Source of the DNA: Albula goreensis
Taxonomy: Eukaryota > Chordata > Actinopteri > Albuliformes > Albulidae
Direction of reading: 5' to 3'
DNA: 64,000 bases
NCBI GenBank assembly: GCA_022829145.1
Contig: CM040746.1
Span: forward strand, 3,504,731 to 3,568,730
The notes under the pieces are model-generated. The model worked only from the letters and a program-made list of their open reading frames with translations. It did no database searches and was not told the DNA's origin. The translations under genes and the position numbers were made by a program. Numbering within the stretch: position 1 is the first letter of the stretch; each line of letters opens with the position of its first letter. Of this stretch, positions 11,531 to 24,085 are shown in pieces.

Positions 11531-13301
11531 TAATAATTGTTTATTCTTTTTTTTTTGGTTTGCATAATCTAGAAGCGTGTTATATGTGTGTAATTTGATG
11601 TCACAGTGGCTTTCTTTTCATTTTGAACTAAAATTCAGCATAAGTGAAGTTTTTTAGCAAATTTTTATCCACTGCATATCAGTTTAATAATCAGTTTGCA
11701 CACTTTTGAAAGATGTCAAACTGCTGGTCATGTGACTGGTCATGTGACAGTTCTGTAGATCTTAAGAGAACTAATCAGCTTTTCGCTTTTCAGACCATCA
11801 GCTACAAACTCTTAAAAATCTTTGCTGCTAATGAAGATAACCTATCATATTGTGTGCAATATTTTGATTAAAATGAACGAGCTCATAATCATGCCATGTT
11901 CACAAATTACTGTTCCTGGAACAGTATTTTGTGTCTCTTTTTCTTATCAGATAAATATCTGAGAATCACTGCTTGTTCTAATACCAACCAGGAAGCAAAC
12001 ATTGTAGATTATCATCTTGATTATTGAGATAATATCCTATTTACAGACATATTTTATAATATGTAAATACAAAGTATATAATGCTAATCACTGCATAGTA
12101 AGTAGCAGAGCCAAAAACATGCACCATGTTGCTTGACTTGGTTGCAATATTTATACATTTGGGACAGAAAAAAATGTTTTAAACCTGAAATCTGGCATCG
12201 GATATCCACATGACGACAGATAATAGTGATAATGATTTTTAATTTTGAGTCTGGCAAAAATGTGAACACAAACAGACTGCCAATGTGCCCAGGTGGTGCT
12301 GGTGATTTGGTGCGTGTGAAAAACATGCCCATAATTAATTTGCTTGCTTCTGATTAGGAAGACAAGTCAAAATAAAGAAATGCCATTTTCTCTCAACAGA
12401 AGGTTTTAGGCATTCCTGTGTGGAACAGATCAAGATCATGGCAGCCACCGCTAAGATGTACAATACATGATGCTCAAAAAGGCTATGACAGCACACAAAT
12501 TTAACTTAGCTTTCAAAATTCCTCCTTTATAAAGACAATGCCAAAATTAAAAGGTACAAGTAAGGACTCAATCACTTTGATAACACTTATCGAAAATACG
12601 TTTTTTTTTTTTTTTTACATTTTACTCATATCTTAGTTGTTCTCATTAAAAGAGGTCAAAGAGTAAAAAGAACGATCTTGGTTTTCCACCAAGATCATGT
12701 ATTAAGTGAAAGATGTTCCCCTTGAGCAGAGTAGAGTAAATGCAGTTTCTCTCTAGATTCATTGCCCATCTTCATAAACAAGAGCACATCTTGTCATGAA
12801 CCAGTTTCAACATTCCCACAGTAGTGTTAAGGCTACATAAAATGCAAATTACTGATTTCCACCTCACAAAAGTCAGCTACCAGCCAGTTAGTAAATTTTC
12901 AGCAATGTAATCAACCCTTATTGAAAAAAGGAGGAGCTGGGAAACATGCTTCTCTCATTACCTGTTGTTCTCATTAGCATGCGTTTTATTCATACAGTTG
13001 TCAGTCTCTAATTTGTCAGTGGCCACTCCCTTTTGGGTGGAGTCTTATATAGGGAGTCTTCTAGTTCAAAGGTTTTCACATGGGTGGAGTCTGGCTGGGT
13101 CTTAAAGTTCATAGTTATTCACATTAGTGGATTATTTAATCACACTCAGAGAGTTTTTAACTAATAAGCAACACTTCACGTGTTAGATATGGGTCATGTG
13201 GTAGACTGAAGTGAGTTGTAGGGTCTACTGGTTTTCATTGTTACTCAACACCTAAGTGATCTAAGTTAAAGCAAGCTAATATATAATGATGTAAGCTAAC
13301 A
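11531..13301. other. Gene-free AT-rich sequence
   Basis: No exon is recognised. Poly-T runs occur at about 11549-11558 and 12602-12616. A direct repeat of 'ctggtcatgtgac' lies at about 11723-11747. Confidence 0.45.
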
Positions 13302-13521
13302 GGGGGCAGCCTGTAGCCTAGTGGCTAAGGTACATGACTGGGACCCCTGAGGTTGGTGGCTCAAGCCCCAATCCAGCCACAGCAAGAACACCATTGCTGT
13401 TGGGCCCCTGAACAAGGCCCTCAACCCCACATTGCTCCTAGGGGGGATTGGCCCCTGGTCAGCCCAATCAACTCTCAGTCACCTTGGATAAAAGCATCAG
13501 CTAAATAACTATAATGTATTA
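13302..13521 (+). mobile_element. tRNA-derived SINE, family A copy 1
   Basis: The tRNA-like head has an A box, tagcctagtgg, at 13314-13324 and a B box, ggctcaagccc, at 13358-13368, at normal polymerase III spacing. The body continues with 'gttgggcccctgaacaaggc' and ends with 'ggataaaagcatcagctaaa', followed by a short 'taatgtatta' tail. The same family occurs at 51670-51883 in opposite orientation. The tRNA-like part could not act as a tRNA because the acceptor stem and anticodon arm are not preserved. Confidence 0.88.
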
Positions 13522-13992
13522 TTATGTATTAATCCCAGAAATTTGTGTAAATGGGCACAAGGACACATAGCAAATGGATCTACTCTATATTGATTCATCG
13601 TTAACAATGATATTATTTAAACGCCTCTGAATTGTCTGAAAAGATGAATTAGAGACTTAAATCAAAAAAGCACTAATTCCCCATAGCTGTATTATAAAAG
13701 CAGAGAGGAGACAGGAATAAGTCATAGCTTTTAATTAGTACTTTCCATCCCCTCAACAAAAGGATTTTACGCTGATTAGTAGGAGGGAAGAGATGTAGCA
13801 TAGGACAGAGAAGGAGGAGAAACTTCATGTACTGTCCTGTTTTAGACCTCCTGTTTAATGTTAATATTTAATTGGCTACAAGGAGTCAGGAGGATACAGG
13901 AAGTCAAAATCAAAAGATTTCTGTTCTCCACAGCAGAACACAATTATTGGGTAAATTAGTCACCAATAACATATTTTGGCTTTGCCCATTTA
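13522..13992. other. Gene-free sequence
   Basis: Nothing recognisable. Confidence 0.4.
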
Positions 13993-14190
13993 GGGCTCAG
14001 TGAAATCTTGCAGGTCTTTACCTTGCACTTTAATGCAACAGGTGCTATGCCTTATCACAATGTGCAATGCTATCTTACCCTCTGCACAGTTGTCATTTTA
14101 GTGCACAGGACCTCCACCCTCTAAATAGTATAAGACGTTGCGCCCTAATGGGTGTGTTGGTCTGAAAGGGAGGTGTGGTCAGGCACAAAA
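13993..14190. repeat. Dispersed repeat module shared with 35918-36075
   Basis: The order of words here ('agggctcagtg', 'tgctatgccttat', 'ctgcacag', 'gtcattttag', 'ccctctaaata', 'aagacg', 'tgggtgtgt') is repeated in the same order and spacing at 35918-36075, inside the hAT-like element. The two are homologous and diverged by many substitutions. I therefore take this as a fragment of the same transposon family, without visible ends here. Confidence 0.65.
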
Positions 14191-15123
14191 AAAAAACATG
14201 AGACTCAAGGGTAAAACATGAAACCTCACAAATGTGGAAATCATGTATTTCAAAGTCACAGAAATACATATCAATATTTAAACTGACAGTGTTTAAATAT
14301 GTTCAAGAAGTAATGTTTTTATTATCTAAACTATTTCTGTTCCACATTATTACAAGACCATGTAGGTAACCGTTACTATGCTAGGCTATAGCAGACAGGT
14401 ATGTGCATATCTATTATAGCCTGGTAAGCAAACTGGATAGTTTATTTGTCTGAGAAAAAGACCAAAAATGTGTCCAGTGAATATTGCATTTATTTTGAAA
14501 TGTTACATAACAGGAATTAATGGTAGCATTGCTTCACCTCGGGGAGCTGCCAACTGTTTCTATAATTTCTTCACTTGCATGAACAGGTTTTTTTCCCCCA
14601 CAGTGAATCTCTTCTACTTAAGGCACAGCAGTGTTAAAGTAGCAATAAGCCAAGGCAAAAACCTTATCCACTTGTAAAAGATGAAATATGAATGAAACAT
14701 GACACTGATTGATTTGTAGCCTGTTAGGCCCAAACCACACCCATGTTTAATTTAACTCATTAATCCATCCCCTGTAGACTTTGCACCCGAGTGTTGCACA
14801 TACAGGACTAATGAAGTGGCTTTGCCATGCACATGAATATGTTAAAGGTAATAAGGCGCATTAGTGCATAAGACTGTTAAAATAGGGCTCTTACTCGGTT
14901 AGGGCCACAACATTAAGATCTCTATTAACCTATCCACAACAATAAACCTCTGACTGCACAGTGTTCCCATACGCACATTTACCCAGTAGAGGGAGAATGC
15001 TCACCCGGCCTTTCAACTTTGGAATAAAATGCACTTCAGAGATTCAGATTTTAATCACCTTATTATTCACATTTTCTGAGCAGAAACCTCTTTTAATAAT
15101 GTCCCTTTCCACAGCAGCACATT
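14191..15123. other. Gene-free AT-rich sequence
   Basis: No exon or clear repeat is recognised. A 69-codon frame at 14468-14677 has no motif. Confidence 0.4.
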
Positions 15124-15240
15124 AACCAAGGTGATCCAGGTTAAATACTTTGCTCAAGGGGACAACAGCTGTGCCCTGTAAGGGACTTGAACCTGCAGCC
15201 TCTTGAACTGTTTATCCAAGCTCTCAAATTCTCTTGCTGT
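15124..15240 (-). mobile_element. tRNA-derived SINE fragment, antisense
   Basis: On the minus strand a B box (reverse complement of gggacttgaacc, 15182-15193) is followed by 'gttgtccccttgagcaaagt' and 'atttaacctgg'. This is the same body as in the SINE at 8756-8950 ('gttgttttacccttgagcga'). The A box region and the 3' tail are degraded or missing. Confidence 0.68.
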
Positions 15241-16589
15241 GCTGGTATCGCTCGAGCCATTTCCCTTAATCTGCAGCTGCGTCTAAAAACAAACAACTCG
15301 CTAATTTAAAGAGGAGTCGTTCTGAACCCAGAGTAGTACACACAGTTTAGAGGTAATGAGACAGCCTTCAGAACCGCGACCTCTTTGTGCATAAATCCCG
15401 TTGTAAAACGTGAAACCCTCCAACTAGCTGTGTTTTCATTCATTTATTGGCAGTTCTTGGCAGCGGCCGAGCAAACATGTTTAATAGTTAATACACGGGG
15501 CCAGCACTGCTCCAAGTGCTTCTGCTTTGCGGAAAGAGAGAGAGAGAGATTTCCAGTCTCGAAAAGGGTAAATAATGGTTGTAGACCTTCAGTCCCAGCT
15601 CAGTCCAACCAGTACATCCAAACTGACGTGTGAGTAGCTCAGTTTAAGAGACTGCATGAGCAGTCTGGGTGATGTGACGTCTAAGAAGTTGCGTAAAGTA
15701 TACATTTATAAAATTTTTACGAAGTGCTTTTTTAAACCGTGCAAAACCATATCACATTTAAAAAGGAGATTAGCCAAAATAAATCCATCAACAAACAAAC
15801 AAAACAAACAAATGGAAGAGAAGAGGAGCTTTTTTATCAGAAGAATTGTTAAACGAAAAGCAATCGGATATGTTTTGATGTTTATGTAGGCCGTCCTCAA
15901 ATGTTGACGCGTGAGCTCGGTCCAGTGGGGACGGAGGTTGTCTGGTGTCAGTCTGTCATGTGACGTTCCCGATTAACACACAAAACTTTGCAAACAATAA
16001 AAAGAAACAACAAAATGACAGATTACAGGATTAAACATCCTATGGCCCATCTGGACCTGACAGGCGTTTGTTCTCTCACGCACAGGCGGACAGAACGGAC
16101 GTGATGCCCGCTTCCGAATGTGTTAGGGAACAGACGAAGTGAAAAATTGTCATAGCGCAAATACGCAGCCCCCCTCTGTCACTTGACTAACAATTTACCC
16201 ACTGCAATGTGTTGTGTCTCCTCTAGCCAAATCTTAAAAAACCCAGTCACCTCCCCCAGATTATCATTTCATTCTTTTTGTATATCAGCTTCATAAAAAT
16301 AATGAGTTTGATACATGGACAGAATGCAATATTTGCATCATCAGCTGTGTGCTGTCAGTCATTCATGGCCCTGTTACTAATTGAATTCGTTCAAAACACC
16401 CTCTAAGTAATGTGCAATGAAACGTAATTCAATGAGATGTGTGACAATATTTTTTATTTTTTTTTACATTTCTTTTGTGTTTAAAGCTTAATTTCAAGAA
16501 AAGCTGTCTTGTTGATAAGCATGGATATAATATGATAAATTATGAGACCTAAAAGAAGCATTTCAGATGTGACAAAAAAGAACCCTTTT
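15241..16589. other. Gene-free sequence
   Basis: A short (GA)n run sits at about 15533-15549. No exon is recognised. The two open frames at 15656-15900 lie on opposite strands over the same AT-rich stretch and look like chance. Confidence 0.4.
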
Positions 16590-17130
16590 GTGGTGAGTTA
16601 CGGTAGGCTGGTTTTAAGAGGCAGCCGCCCACGGAGAACCTTGCGGCTATCACACAGACACATCGTGATTGTAAAGCAAGCCACTTTGCCAGGATTAATG
16701 TACTGGTCATACAGGCCATGAGGGGAGGGTGGGGGGATTATTAAAGTACTTCCACAAAGTGTGGGGGCAGACTGCAGGTGTGGGGGCGGGGGCGGGGGCA
16801 GGGAGGGAAGACGTTGAACCGCAGTGTCACCCCTTGCCTTGTTATGCACTCACAGATAATGCGAAATAAACAGTGGGTGTGAGATTAAGAACTGCTGGCT
16901 GGGGTCTGCCAGGGGCTGGGGAAGGCGCCATTGTTTAGTCATTTGCCTCGCAGCTGCAGGCTGTTGTCCGCAAAATAAAGGCCCCAGCAAATAGCCACAC
17001 CAACCAAGGCCAGACACTTTTCTCTTCAGCTCTGGGATGGACTAGCGAGGTTCTGGACATATTTCCCCCCTTGTTACTTCCTCTGTTTAAAAACACAACA
17101 GAAACTGGGCAAACAGGCATGCCGACTGTC
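16590..17130. promoter_or_regulatory. Candidate conserved non-coding element
   Basis: This block is distinctly less AT-rich than its flanks and has no coding frame. It carries a SOX-like 'ccattgttt' near 16928, an E box cagctg at 16951-16956, and a G-rich stretch (about 16770-16805). Such composition without coding potential is typical of enhancer-type conserved elements in vertebrate gene deserts. This is inference from composition and motifs only. Confidence 0.25.
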
Positions 17131-17447
17131 TACAGACCTCGGCAAAGATAAAGTCAGTTTAAGTGCACGTCTGCTGTCTCTCCTTCTTTCCCTCTCTCCT
17201 CAAAACCCGGGGCCCTCTAGAAATGTGCTGGAGAAAGATGAAAGAGTTTACACAGACCAGAGTTATTACTTTAATGCAGAGGCTTAGGGTCTGCAGGCAG
17301 AACCAAATCTTACAAGCATGATGGTCCAATATTGGCCCACAGACACAGCTGCCCTCAAGGAACAGAAACAGGTACCCCTGTGGGCACCGTGACCTTGTAG
17401 GTTTGGTCAGATTTAATGACTAATTTTCCAGGCAATACAGCCCTCTA

Positions 17448-17959
17448 GGACCAGGGTTGGGTAGCCTTGCAGGCAGGGTTGAGTAGTGTAGGACCAGGGT
17501 TGGGTAGCCTTGCAGGCAGGGTTGAGTAGTGTAGGACCAGGGTTGGGTCGCCTTGCAGGCAGGGTTGAGTAGTGTAGGACCAGGGTTGGGTAGCCTTGCA
17601 GGCAGGGTTGAGTAGTGTAGGACCAGGGTTGGGTAGCCTTGCAGGCAGGGTTGAGTAGTGTAGGACCAGGGTTGGGTCGCCTTGCAGGCAGGGTTGAGTA
17701 GTGTAGGACCAGGGTTGGGTAGCCTTGCAGGCAGGGTTGAGTAGTGTAGGACCAGGGTTGGATAGCCTTGCAGGCAGGGTTGAGTAGTGTAGGATCAGGG
17801 TTGGGTAGCCTTGCAGGCAGGGTTGAGTAGTGTAGGATCAGGGTTGGGTAGCCTTGCAGGCAGGGTTGGGTAGTGTAGGACCAGGGTTGGGTCGCCTTGC
17901 AGGCAGGGTTGAGTAGTGTAGGACCAGGGTTGGGTAGCCTTGCAGGCAGGGTTGAGTGG
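17448..17959. repeat. 43-bp minisatellite, 12 copies
   Basis: Twelve near-identical units begin 'ggaccagggttgggtagcc', starting at 17448 and recurring every 43 bp through 17921. Units differ by a few diagnostic bases: units 3, 6 and 11 read 'gtcgcc' where others read 'gtagcc', and units 9 and 10 read 'ggatca'. Units 1-6 follow a three-unit (129-bp) pattern. Because 43 is not a multiple of three, a frame open in one phase is open in all three; the minus strand has overlapping open frames of 189, 61 and 60 codons. I regard none of these as genes. Confidence 0.95.
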
Positions 17960-20900
17960 TTCGGGAAACCTGCCATCCACATGCAGTGAACATGGACTTT
18001 ATTACCATTAAAAACAGCAATGATGGATATGAAAATGATAATCTCTTACTGTATTTGAAGGAGGATCAAAGGTTAGGATCTGAGGGACCTGTGTCACGAG
18101 CTGTCCTGCTTGATTCATCATGTCATCAGATCCAAGTACTTCAATAAAAAATCTATTATCACCAAAGCCACAGATAATTCCTCTAATTCCACAAGATAAA
18201 AATCTTTTTATTATTTAATTAAGGTGGTAGTCAAAGGAAATAAGATTTTTTAATTAAAAAAAAAAGTCAAGATCAGCAACACCATTTAATCCATGATCTC
18301 ATATTTAATAAGAGGTCCAATGAGATCAGAGTTTTCCAGACACGGATTTGACAGTCCATCGAACCGCCACACGTTTCTCCCCGACCGCGTATGTTCAAAG
18401 ACGAAGAAGAACACACACACACGCTCCCAGCTCTCCTTCATTAAATCCCCTGTCAGGTGTAATGTGTTGCTTTTACCTTTTGCTTTAATAACTGAGAACA
18501 CGAGCTAATTTGAAATGCTTTCATGGTTTCTTAACTTCTTCACCCTGGGCTATGCACACATGTGGTTTTAATGTTAATTGCATGCTTAAAGCAGAAAAAT
18601 CTAGACGGTTCTCATCTTATTTTTTTTCTGCGTAATACAGGGTTTGTCTTGGATTGACATTGATTTGTGCCCAACGGAACTGAATTAAAAACCACCTGTG
18701 TCTCATCATAGCCCAGGAGCATGGATAAAGTGTATGCATGCTCTCTAAACTGCTTTTTGTTGTTGTTTTATTTATAACCAAAACTAGTTTTATATATAAT
18801 TGCTTTTATAGAATGATAAGGAAGAGGAAATAAGGATCCCAAAGTGAAAACAGAAAGCAAGGAAAATATAATTTTTTACTACTAGTCATTACTTTTTCCC
18901 CCAGCAATAAGTAGAGAGCTTGTTGGAGACAGAGTTGAATGAGTTTCATATTTATTATCTTTTATGTGATGAAATATTAGATGCATTTCATAAACCACAT
19001 TTTATGACTTTATGATTACAACGAGATTTACTCTGCCCACAAATGCATACACATATGAGACATGATACGTAAAACATGTAATACAACTTCTATCTCTGCA
19101 AGTATGATACACGTTTTTATGTGCATGGCTTATTAAATTCATATGTACAGGACCGGGTTATGATATTTCATTCTGCCAATGTAAACATGACTGAATAACA
19201 AGATAGCATATCTTTAGTTTATATATCCATTATTGAAATAACATTTACATGACTTGGATATGATTTCCTTTTTTATCATTACCTTGCGGTAATTGACTAC
19301 CAAGTTTTGTAACAGGATGTTTTTAATATTTTGGAGGAAAACATTGACAATACAGCGAACACTTAATGAGAGACACAGGCCTTAGCAATCCCTTTGGATC
19401 AAAAGATAAAAAACCCCAGGAGAGTTCAAAGAATTTTAAAACGGGAACATGAGGCAAAGATGGAGGATATAGAATGATGGACACATCTAGACAGCTAGCT
19501 ATACAAACTGTTTATCAGTTGTGTAAGAAAATGTGACAGTATGAACAAATGAATTCACTTATTCAATCTTGCAGGGTTACTTAGCGCACAAATGTCAGGA
19601 TGACTTTATAAATATGCATGAATGAGCACCATGTACAAAAGCCTAGTGTCATAAAAAAGATTTTACACAAAATTTACTTATTTTGCATTTTCATCAGAGC
19701 ATTTTCTTGACCACCTAGGCATTACTAATCAGTTATTACAAAAAATATGACTCGCTTATTTCGAGGGTGCAAAAATAGCTCACTTGTGACAGGGTTGTAA
19801 AAAATCTCATTCCCCATTCATACCAGAATACTACATCTTCTGCACAATCATAGAGTCAGTGCTCTGTGCTCCAGCACTGCGTCTCCTTGAGATCTATGAC
19901 AGCAGTCAAAGGCCAGGACTGAATAAAACGGAGTTAGTCACTTTAAAGGCAAAAACAATTAAATCAAAACGCACTTTAGTATTTACACAGATATGCACCG
20001 TTCTGTTTTATGCGAAAAGTGGATATATCAAAGGGCATGTTCGCTTGTCTGCAATGAAAGGGAAAATCTCAAAGAAATTTATGATTGAATGTAAAAAATT
20101 TTAAAGCTGGGAACCAATTATGATCTTACCCTGGGATTCAATCTAATGCACTTATCCACTGTTTCAAAGTTTATTTGTTTGGCTCCCAGCCTAACTTAAT
20201 TTAATTGATTTCCACCTGGAGCTTACATACACTTTGGTAAACAAGATTTTTTGACCCTGGACCTTCAAATAGAATTTAATTTACAATACAATTTAACAGC
20301 AATTTTACTAGTCTAGGTTACGAATGGCTACCATGTTTAAAACAGTGGTCTAAACAAGGGCCGAGGGGATTTCATAACTGATTAGAGAACTGATAATTCA
20401 GTTTGTTTTAACCTTTGTACAAGAAACATTACCACCTTCCTTCAGTATTGAACCTTGTTATATCTGTTTGTGTTGTGCACTCCTATTATGTGATGTTTCA
20501 TTCTATTGATATGTAAACATTAATTTAAATGTGTTTTTTTCTCAATATGGAATGCCAAAGTCTATATTCTGTGGCTGGCACCCAGTTAAACACGATCACT
20601 TTAATGTGATTTCCTAAGGAATTAGAGACAAGTAAACATGTCTTTTGGAATATATTACTTTCATTAAAAATAGTATTGCCATAAAAAACCCTAAAGTCTT
20701 TTTGGATTGAATAGTATATGTACATGAAGTTCCTATATCTGCCTGAGCAGGTCCTGGCCTAAGCCCCTGTGTTACAGACAGCTCTTACTCTAGTTAGAGT
20801 CCAGTAGTGTTGAATCTTTGGAGCCAGGGAACATGAGAAGTTGTGTACGCTGAGTTTGAAAGTAACATAAATCTTTAATGTCTTTCTCCAGATGAATAAT

Positions 20901-21589
20901 TCAAATGCCAAATGACTCCAATAGGTCAAAACATAAATGGAGATTAAGGGAAAGAAGATTATGCCGAAGTCCTTCAATGACGAAAAAAGATGTGGCATAA
21001 TTTGAAATACAAATGTATATAGTTAGAATTGCAAAAATACACTAACAGGTCATAGCTAATTCAAAACAGATCACAACGGAAATGTTTATTAAATCCAAAG
21101 ACAAAATTAGCCTAAAACAGCAAAAAAAAATTAAAAGCACATTTAATTAAAGAGGAGAACAGATTTAGGATTAATTGAAGGTACAGGCCCTTGGCTCTTC
21201 TTCTCTTTGCTTGATGAATGTTGGCAGACTTGATGCTGGTCAGGCTATTATCCACTGTAGACAGACGGAACCATGGTTATAATTGGACACATGTAGGGAA
21301 AATCTCTACCAAATCTGACTGCATTTTACAACTTCCCCATGATCTGATATGTGACCTCTACATATTTTATTTATTTTTTATGAGTCACTGGGTTTTACGG
21401 TTAATGGCTTTTCGGAGCCGGCAGCCAGTACATTCTGTTTCTCCGTGAGACACAGATGGGAAAAAGAATACCAAGAATCTCCTGTTCTGACGAAGGACTT
21501 AATGTCAAATTCTTACTCACTCTATTTAGTCAGAGCATATTTTCCTCTGCCCCCCTACTCTCCATCATCCTTCAATGTCTGGAAGGTTC
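17960..21589. other. Gene-free AT-rich sequence, possible conserved element inside
   Basis: No exon, RNA gene or clear transposon is recognised over this 3.6 kb. The part at about 18290-18740 has mixed composition with 'ttttaatgttaattgcat' and other homeodomain/POU-like words and is a weak conserved-element candidate. A 12-bp imperfect inverted pair ('agctgggaacca' near 20105 and 'ggctcccagcc' near 20181) is visible. Confidence 0.35.
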
Positions 21590-22836
21590 TGGAAGGTATT
21601 TGCTTAAGCATTGGCTTATCTAAACATGTAGTAACTTAGTTTGCGAACTACCTGTCTGCTTGAATGCAATGTGTTCAAATGGCAGGGTACATCTCTTCTT
21701 TCTTGGCAGTATCTAAAGGAGTGCCTCAAGGTTCTGTGTTAGGGCCTACACTATTCTCCATATATGTCAATAATCTTTGTGACAATTTATAAATTCTATG
21801 TACCATTTTTTTTTTTCTGATGATATGATTATTTATTGTTCCTCATCTTCTGTTGTACAGGCCCTTGACTCTCTGCAGTCAGCATTTACAGTCATTTCTC
21901 AGTCTTGTCTGCAAAAACCTAAATTGGTATTGAATGCTGATGAAACTAAACTTATCTTGTTTACCAGTACAGGAGAGCTACTGCCCAATCTCCCAAGTAT
22001 TTCACCTTCTCAGGGAAGAGAAACAAGTTAGTTTTAAGTTATAAGTATATAGGTCTAGTCATTGATCATAAATTGTCTTTTAAATCACATATTGCCAATC
22101 TATTCTCTACGCTCAAGGTGAAACTAGGTTTCTGGTTTAGAAATAAATCCTGCTTGTCCTTTAAAGGTAGGAAATATCTCATATTGGCTACGTTTTTTTT
22201 TAATTTTTTTTTTAACCTCTGCGAGACAATTGCGACTTGCTTTATATGAGCGCATCTGCCCAGTGTTTACGGATCTTAGATATTGTATATCACTGTGCCG
22301 TGCGATTTATCACTGGTTGTAAATACCCCACACACCACTGTACATTGTACACAAAAGCTGAGTGGCCAGCTCTGTATGTACGCAGGTGTACCCACTGGTT
22401 GTGTTTCCGGAAGCCACGGCCATTACAGCCTGCGCCCTCGAGATGTTTTGCATTTGTCTGCTCCTCGTGTTCACACAGATCATACAAAAGCTTCAAAGTT
22501 TGTTGCCCCCTTCGCTCTCTCTACAAAATGATTTGAAATTGCCAGAGCTAATTCTGAACAGAGAACTTGTTTCAATCATAAAGGACCAGGAAAGTAGGAG
22601 TCTGTAATTGCTTTTGTCCCTAATTTATTTGTCATCTAAACTGTATAATCCCGGTGCTGTGTTTTTTTAAATGGTTCTATTGTGACAGAACAATTGATGT
22701 TTTTATGTTCTCCTTGTGATGTATGGTTTTTATGTTGCCAGGTCTCTCTTTTAGAAGTTTGATTATTTATTTTATTGTAAAGGATTTTAATCTCAATGAG
22801 ACTTCACCTTGTTAAATAAAGGTTAAATAAAAATGA
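21590..22836 (+). mobile_element. L2-like LINE, 3' half with decayed reverse transcriptase
   Basis: The relic of a non-LTR reverse transcriptase is clear. The GVPQGSVLG block (RT motif 4) is encoded at 21718-21744. The catalytic YADD region survives as SDDMIIY at about 21816-21836, with Y/A changed to F/S upstream of DD. The C-terminal region of the same protein follows in shifting frames: 'LYMSASAQCLRILDIVYHC' from 22240, 'LHLSAPRVHTDH' near 22450 and 'DLKLPELIL' near 22530. Stops (for example at 21640 and 21787) and several frameshifts inactivate it. The 3' end reads 'ttaatctcaatgagactt' then 'ttaaataaaggttaaataaa', a tail typical of a common fish LINE family. It is 5' truncated, as expected for LINE insertions. 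Confidence 0.85.
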
Positions 22837-22854
22837 ATCCAAGTACTCGTTCGT

Positions 22855-23280
22855 TATGTGAAAACTCTCATCCACACATCAGCGTCAGTAATTCAGTCAC
22901 TTGTTCATAACGTCAGATACTTCAGTCACTTATCAGTTGGTAATTCACTGTCAGTAATTCAGTCACTCATCTCATTCACACTACAGAAATATTGTCAGAG
23001 CTGTTTCAATACTGAACATTTTATTGTCTTACATTAGATATTCAATCATTAGTTCACACTGCCAGTAATTCTGCCATATTCAGTTCATTCATACTGTTAC
23101 ACATACAGTCACTCATTAATTAAGCCCCTTGTTCATAATATCATTCATTCATTCATACTATCAGCAATTGAATCACTCATTAGTATAATGTCAGGACTTC
23201 ATCCCCTTCATAATGCACCCATTTGATCATTCATTCTTACTGTAATTACATCACTCATTCATACAGTCAGATATAAAAAA
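22855..23280. repeat. Degenerate tandem repeat
   Basis: The words 'gtcagtaattcagtcactca', 'ttcattcatac' and 'cagtcac' recur irregularly about every 30-45 bp. The array is too diverged to give one period by eye. No coding frame is present. Confidence 0.6.
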
Positions 23281-23574
23281 AGCAGTTACACAGCCTAACT
23301 CTTGCACATTGAAAAAAGCAGGCCTTGTCGTATTGCCTTCTTTCACCGCACACAAGCAGCATAATTGCGAATGGATCCCACAATGATGCAATCATCGCAG
23401 TACAGAAGGTCAGAGGCCAGCCTAACTCTTTAAAACTACATAAAATAAATCAGCACTTTCTCTCTCTCTGGCCACTGCAGAAACTCACTATGAATCATAG
23501 GCCATGAAAAAGAACAGAAATAAAATGTAATTCCTGTATCGCTAATTGACTGATTGACCGGCTATGAATGAGAG

Positions 23575-24085
23575 AGGTTCCCCTCGGCAACAGACAGTGA
23601 TCCTCCTCACGTCCCCGTCTTTCGAGCCGCGCCGGGGGCGGCCACCTCCCCGAAAGAGCACGCCTTGCTCCTCGTCCATAATTCACTCGACCATTGATTT
23701 TCAGCGTCAATAGTGACACCTGCAGTTTTCTCCTGATGATGGAGCGCATATGGGGTTCTTATGAAAACCGATCTTTCACACATCTCAAGCAGATCCTTCC
23801 CGTTTTTTTTTTTTTTTTTTCCCTTCCGCTCGCGTCTGCCTGGCGCCCCCGTGTCTCATCGCGCGGCGGCTACGGGCGCTCGTTTCGAGAGAGGCTGACT
23901 CCGCATTTGGCCCATCGCTGCTCTCCTTCATTTCTGGAAGCGGAGCGCGGGAAGAAGGATGCCGGGGTTCTGTTATTTCTGGGCAGCGGGCCTGGCATCT
24001 GGTTGGTTGGCAGGCCAAATTCATACGCGCTCGCTGACAGGGAAAACCAATTGTAATGCCGCAGGCTTCCCAGCATTCATTTCCC
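23575..24085. promoter_or_regulatory. CpG-rich block, possible CpG island or conserved element
   Basis: CpG dinucleotides are dense here, for example around 23620-23665 and 23825-23890, in contrast to the AT-rich flanks. A 16- to 18-base poly-T run (about 23804-23821) splits the block. I could not find a first exon, splice donor or TATA box to make it a convincing promoter. It may be an orphan CpG island or a conserved enhancer. Conceptual frames on both strands have no family resemblance. Confidence 0.4.

Noticed and set aside
17413-18020. 189-codon and two 60-codon minus-strand frames as a repeat protein gene
   Set aside because: They are conceptual translations of a 43-bp minisatellite that is open in all three frames; no start context, splice sites or domain.
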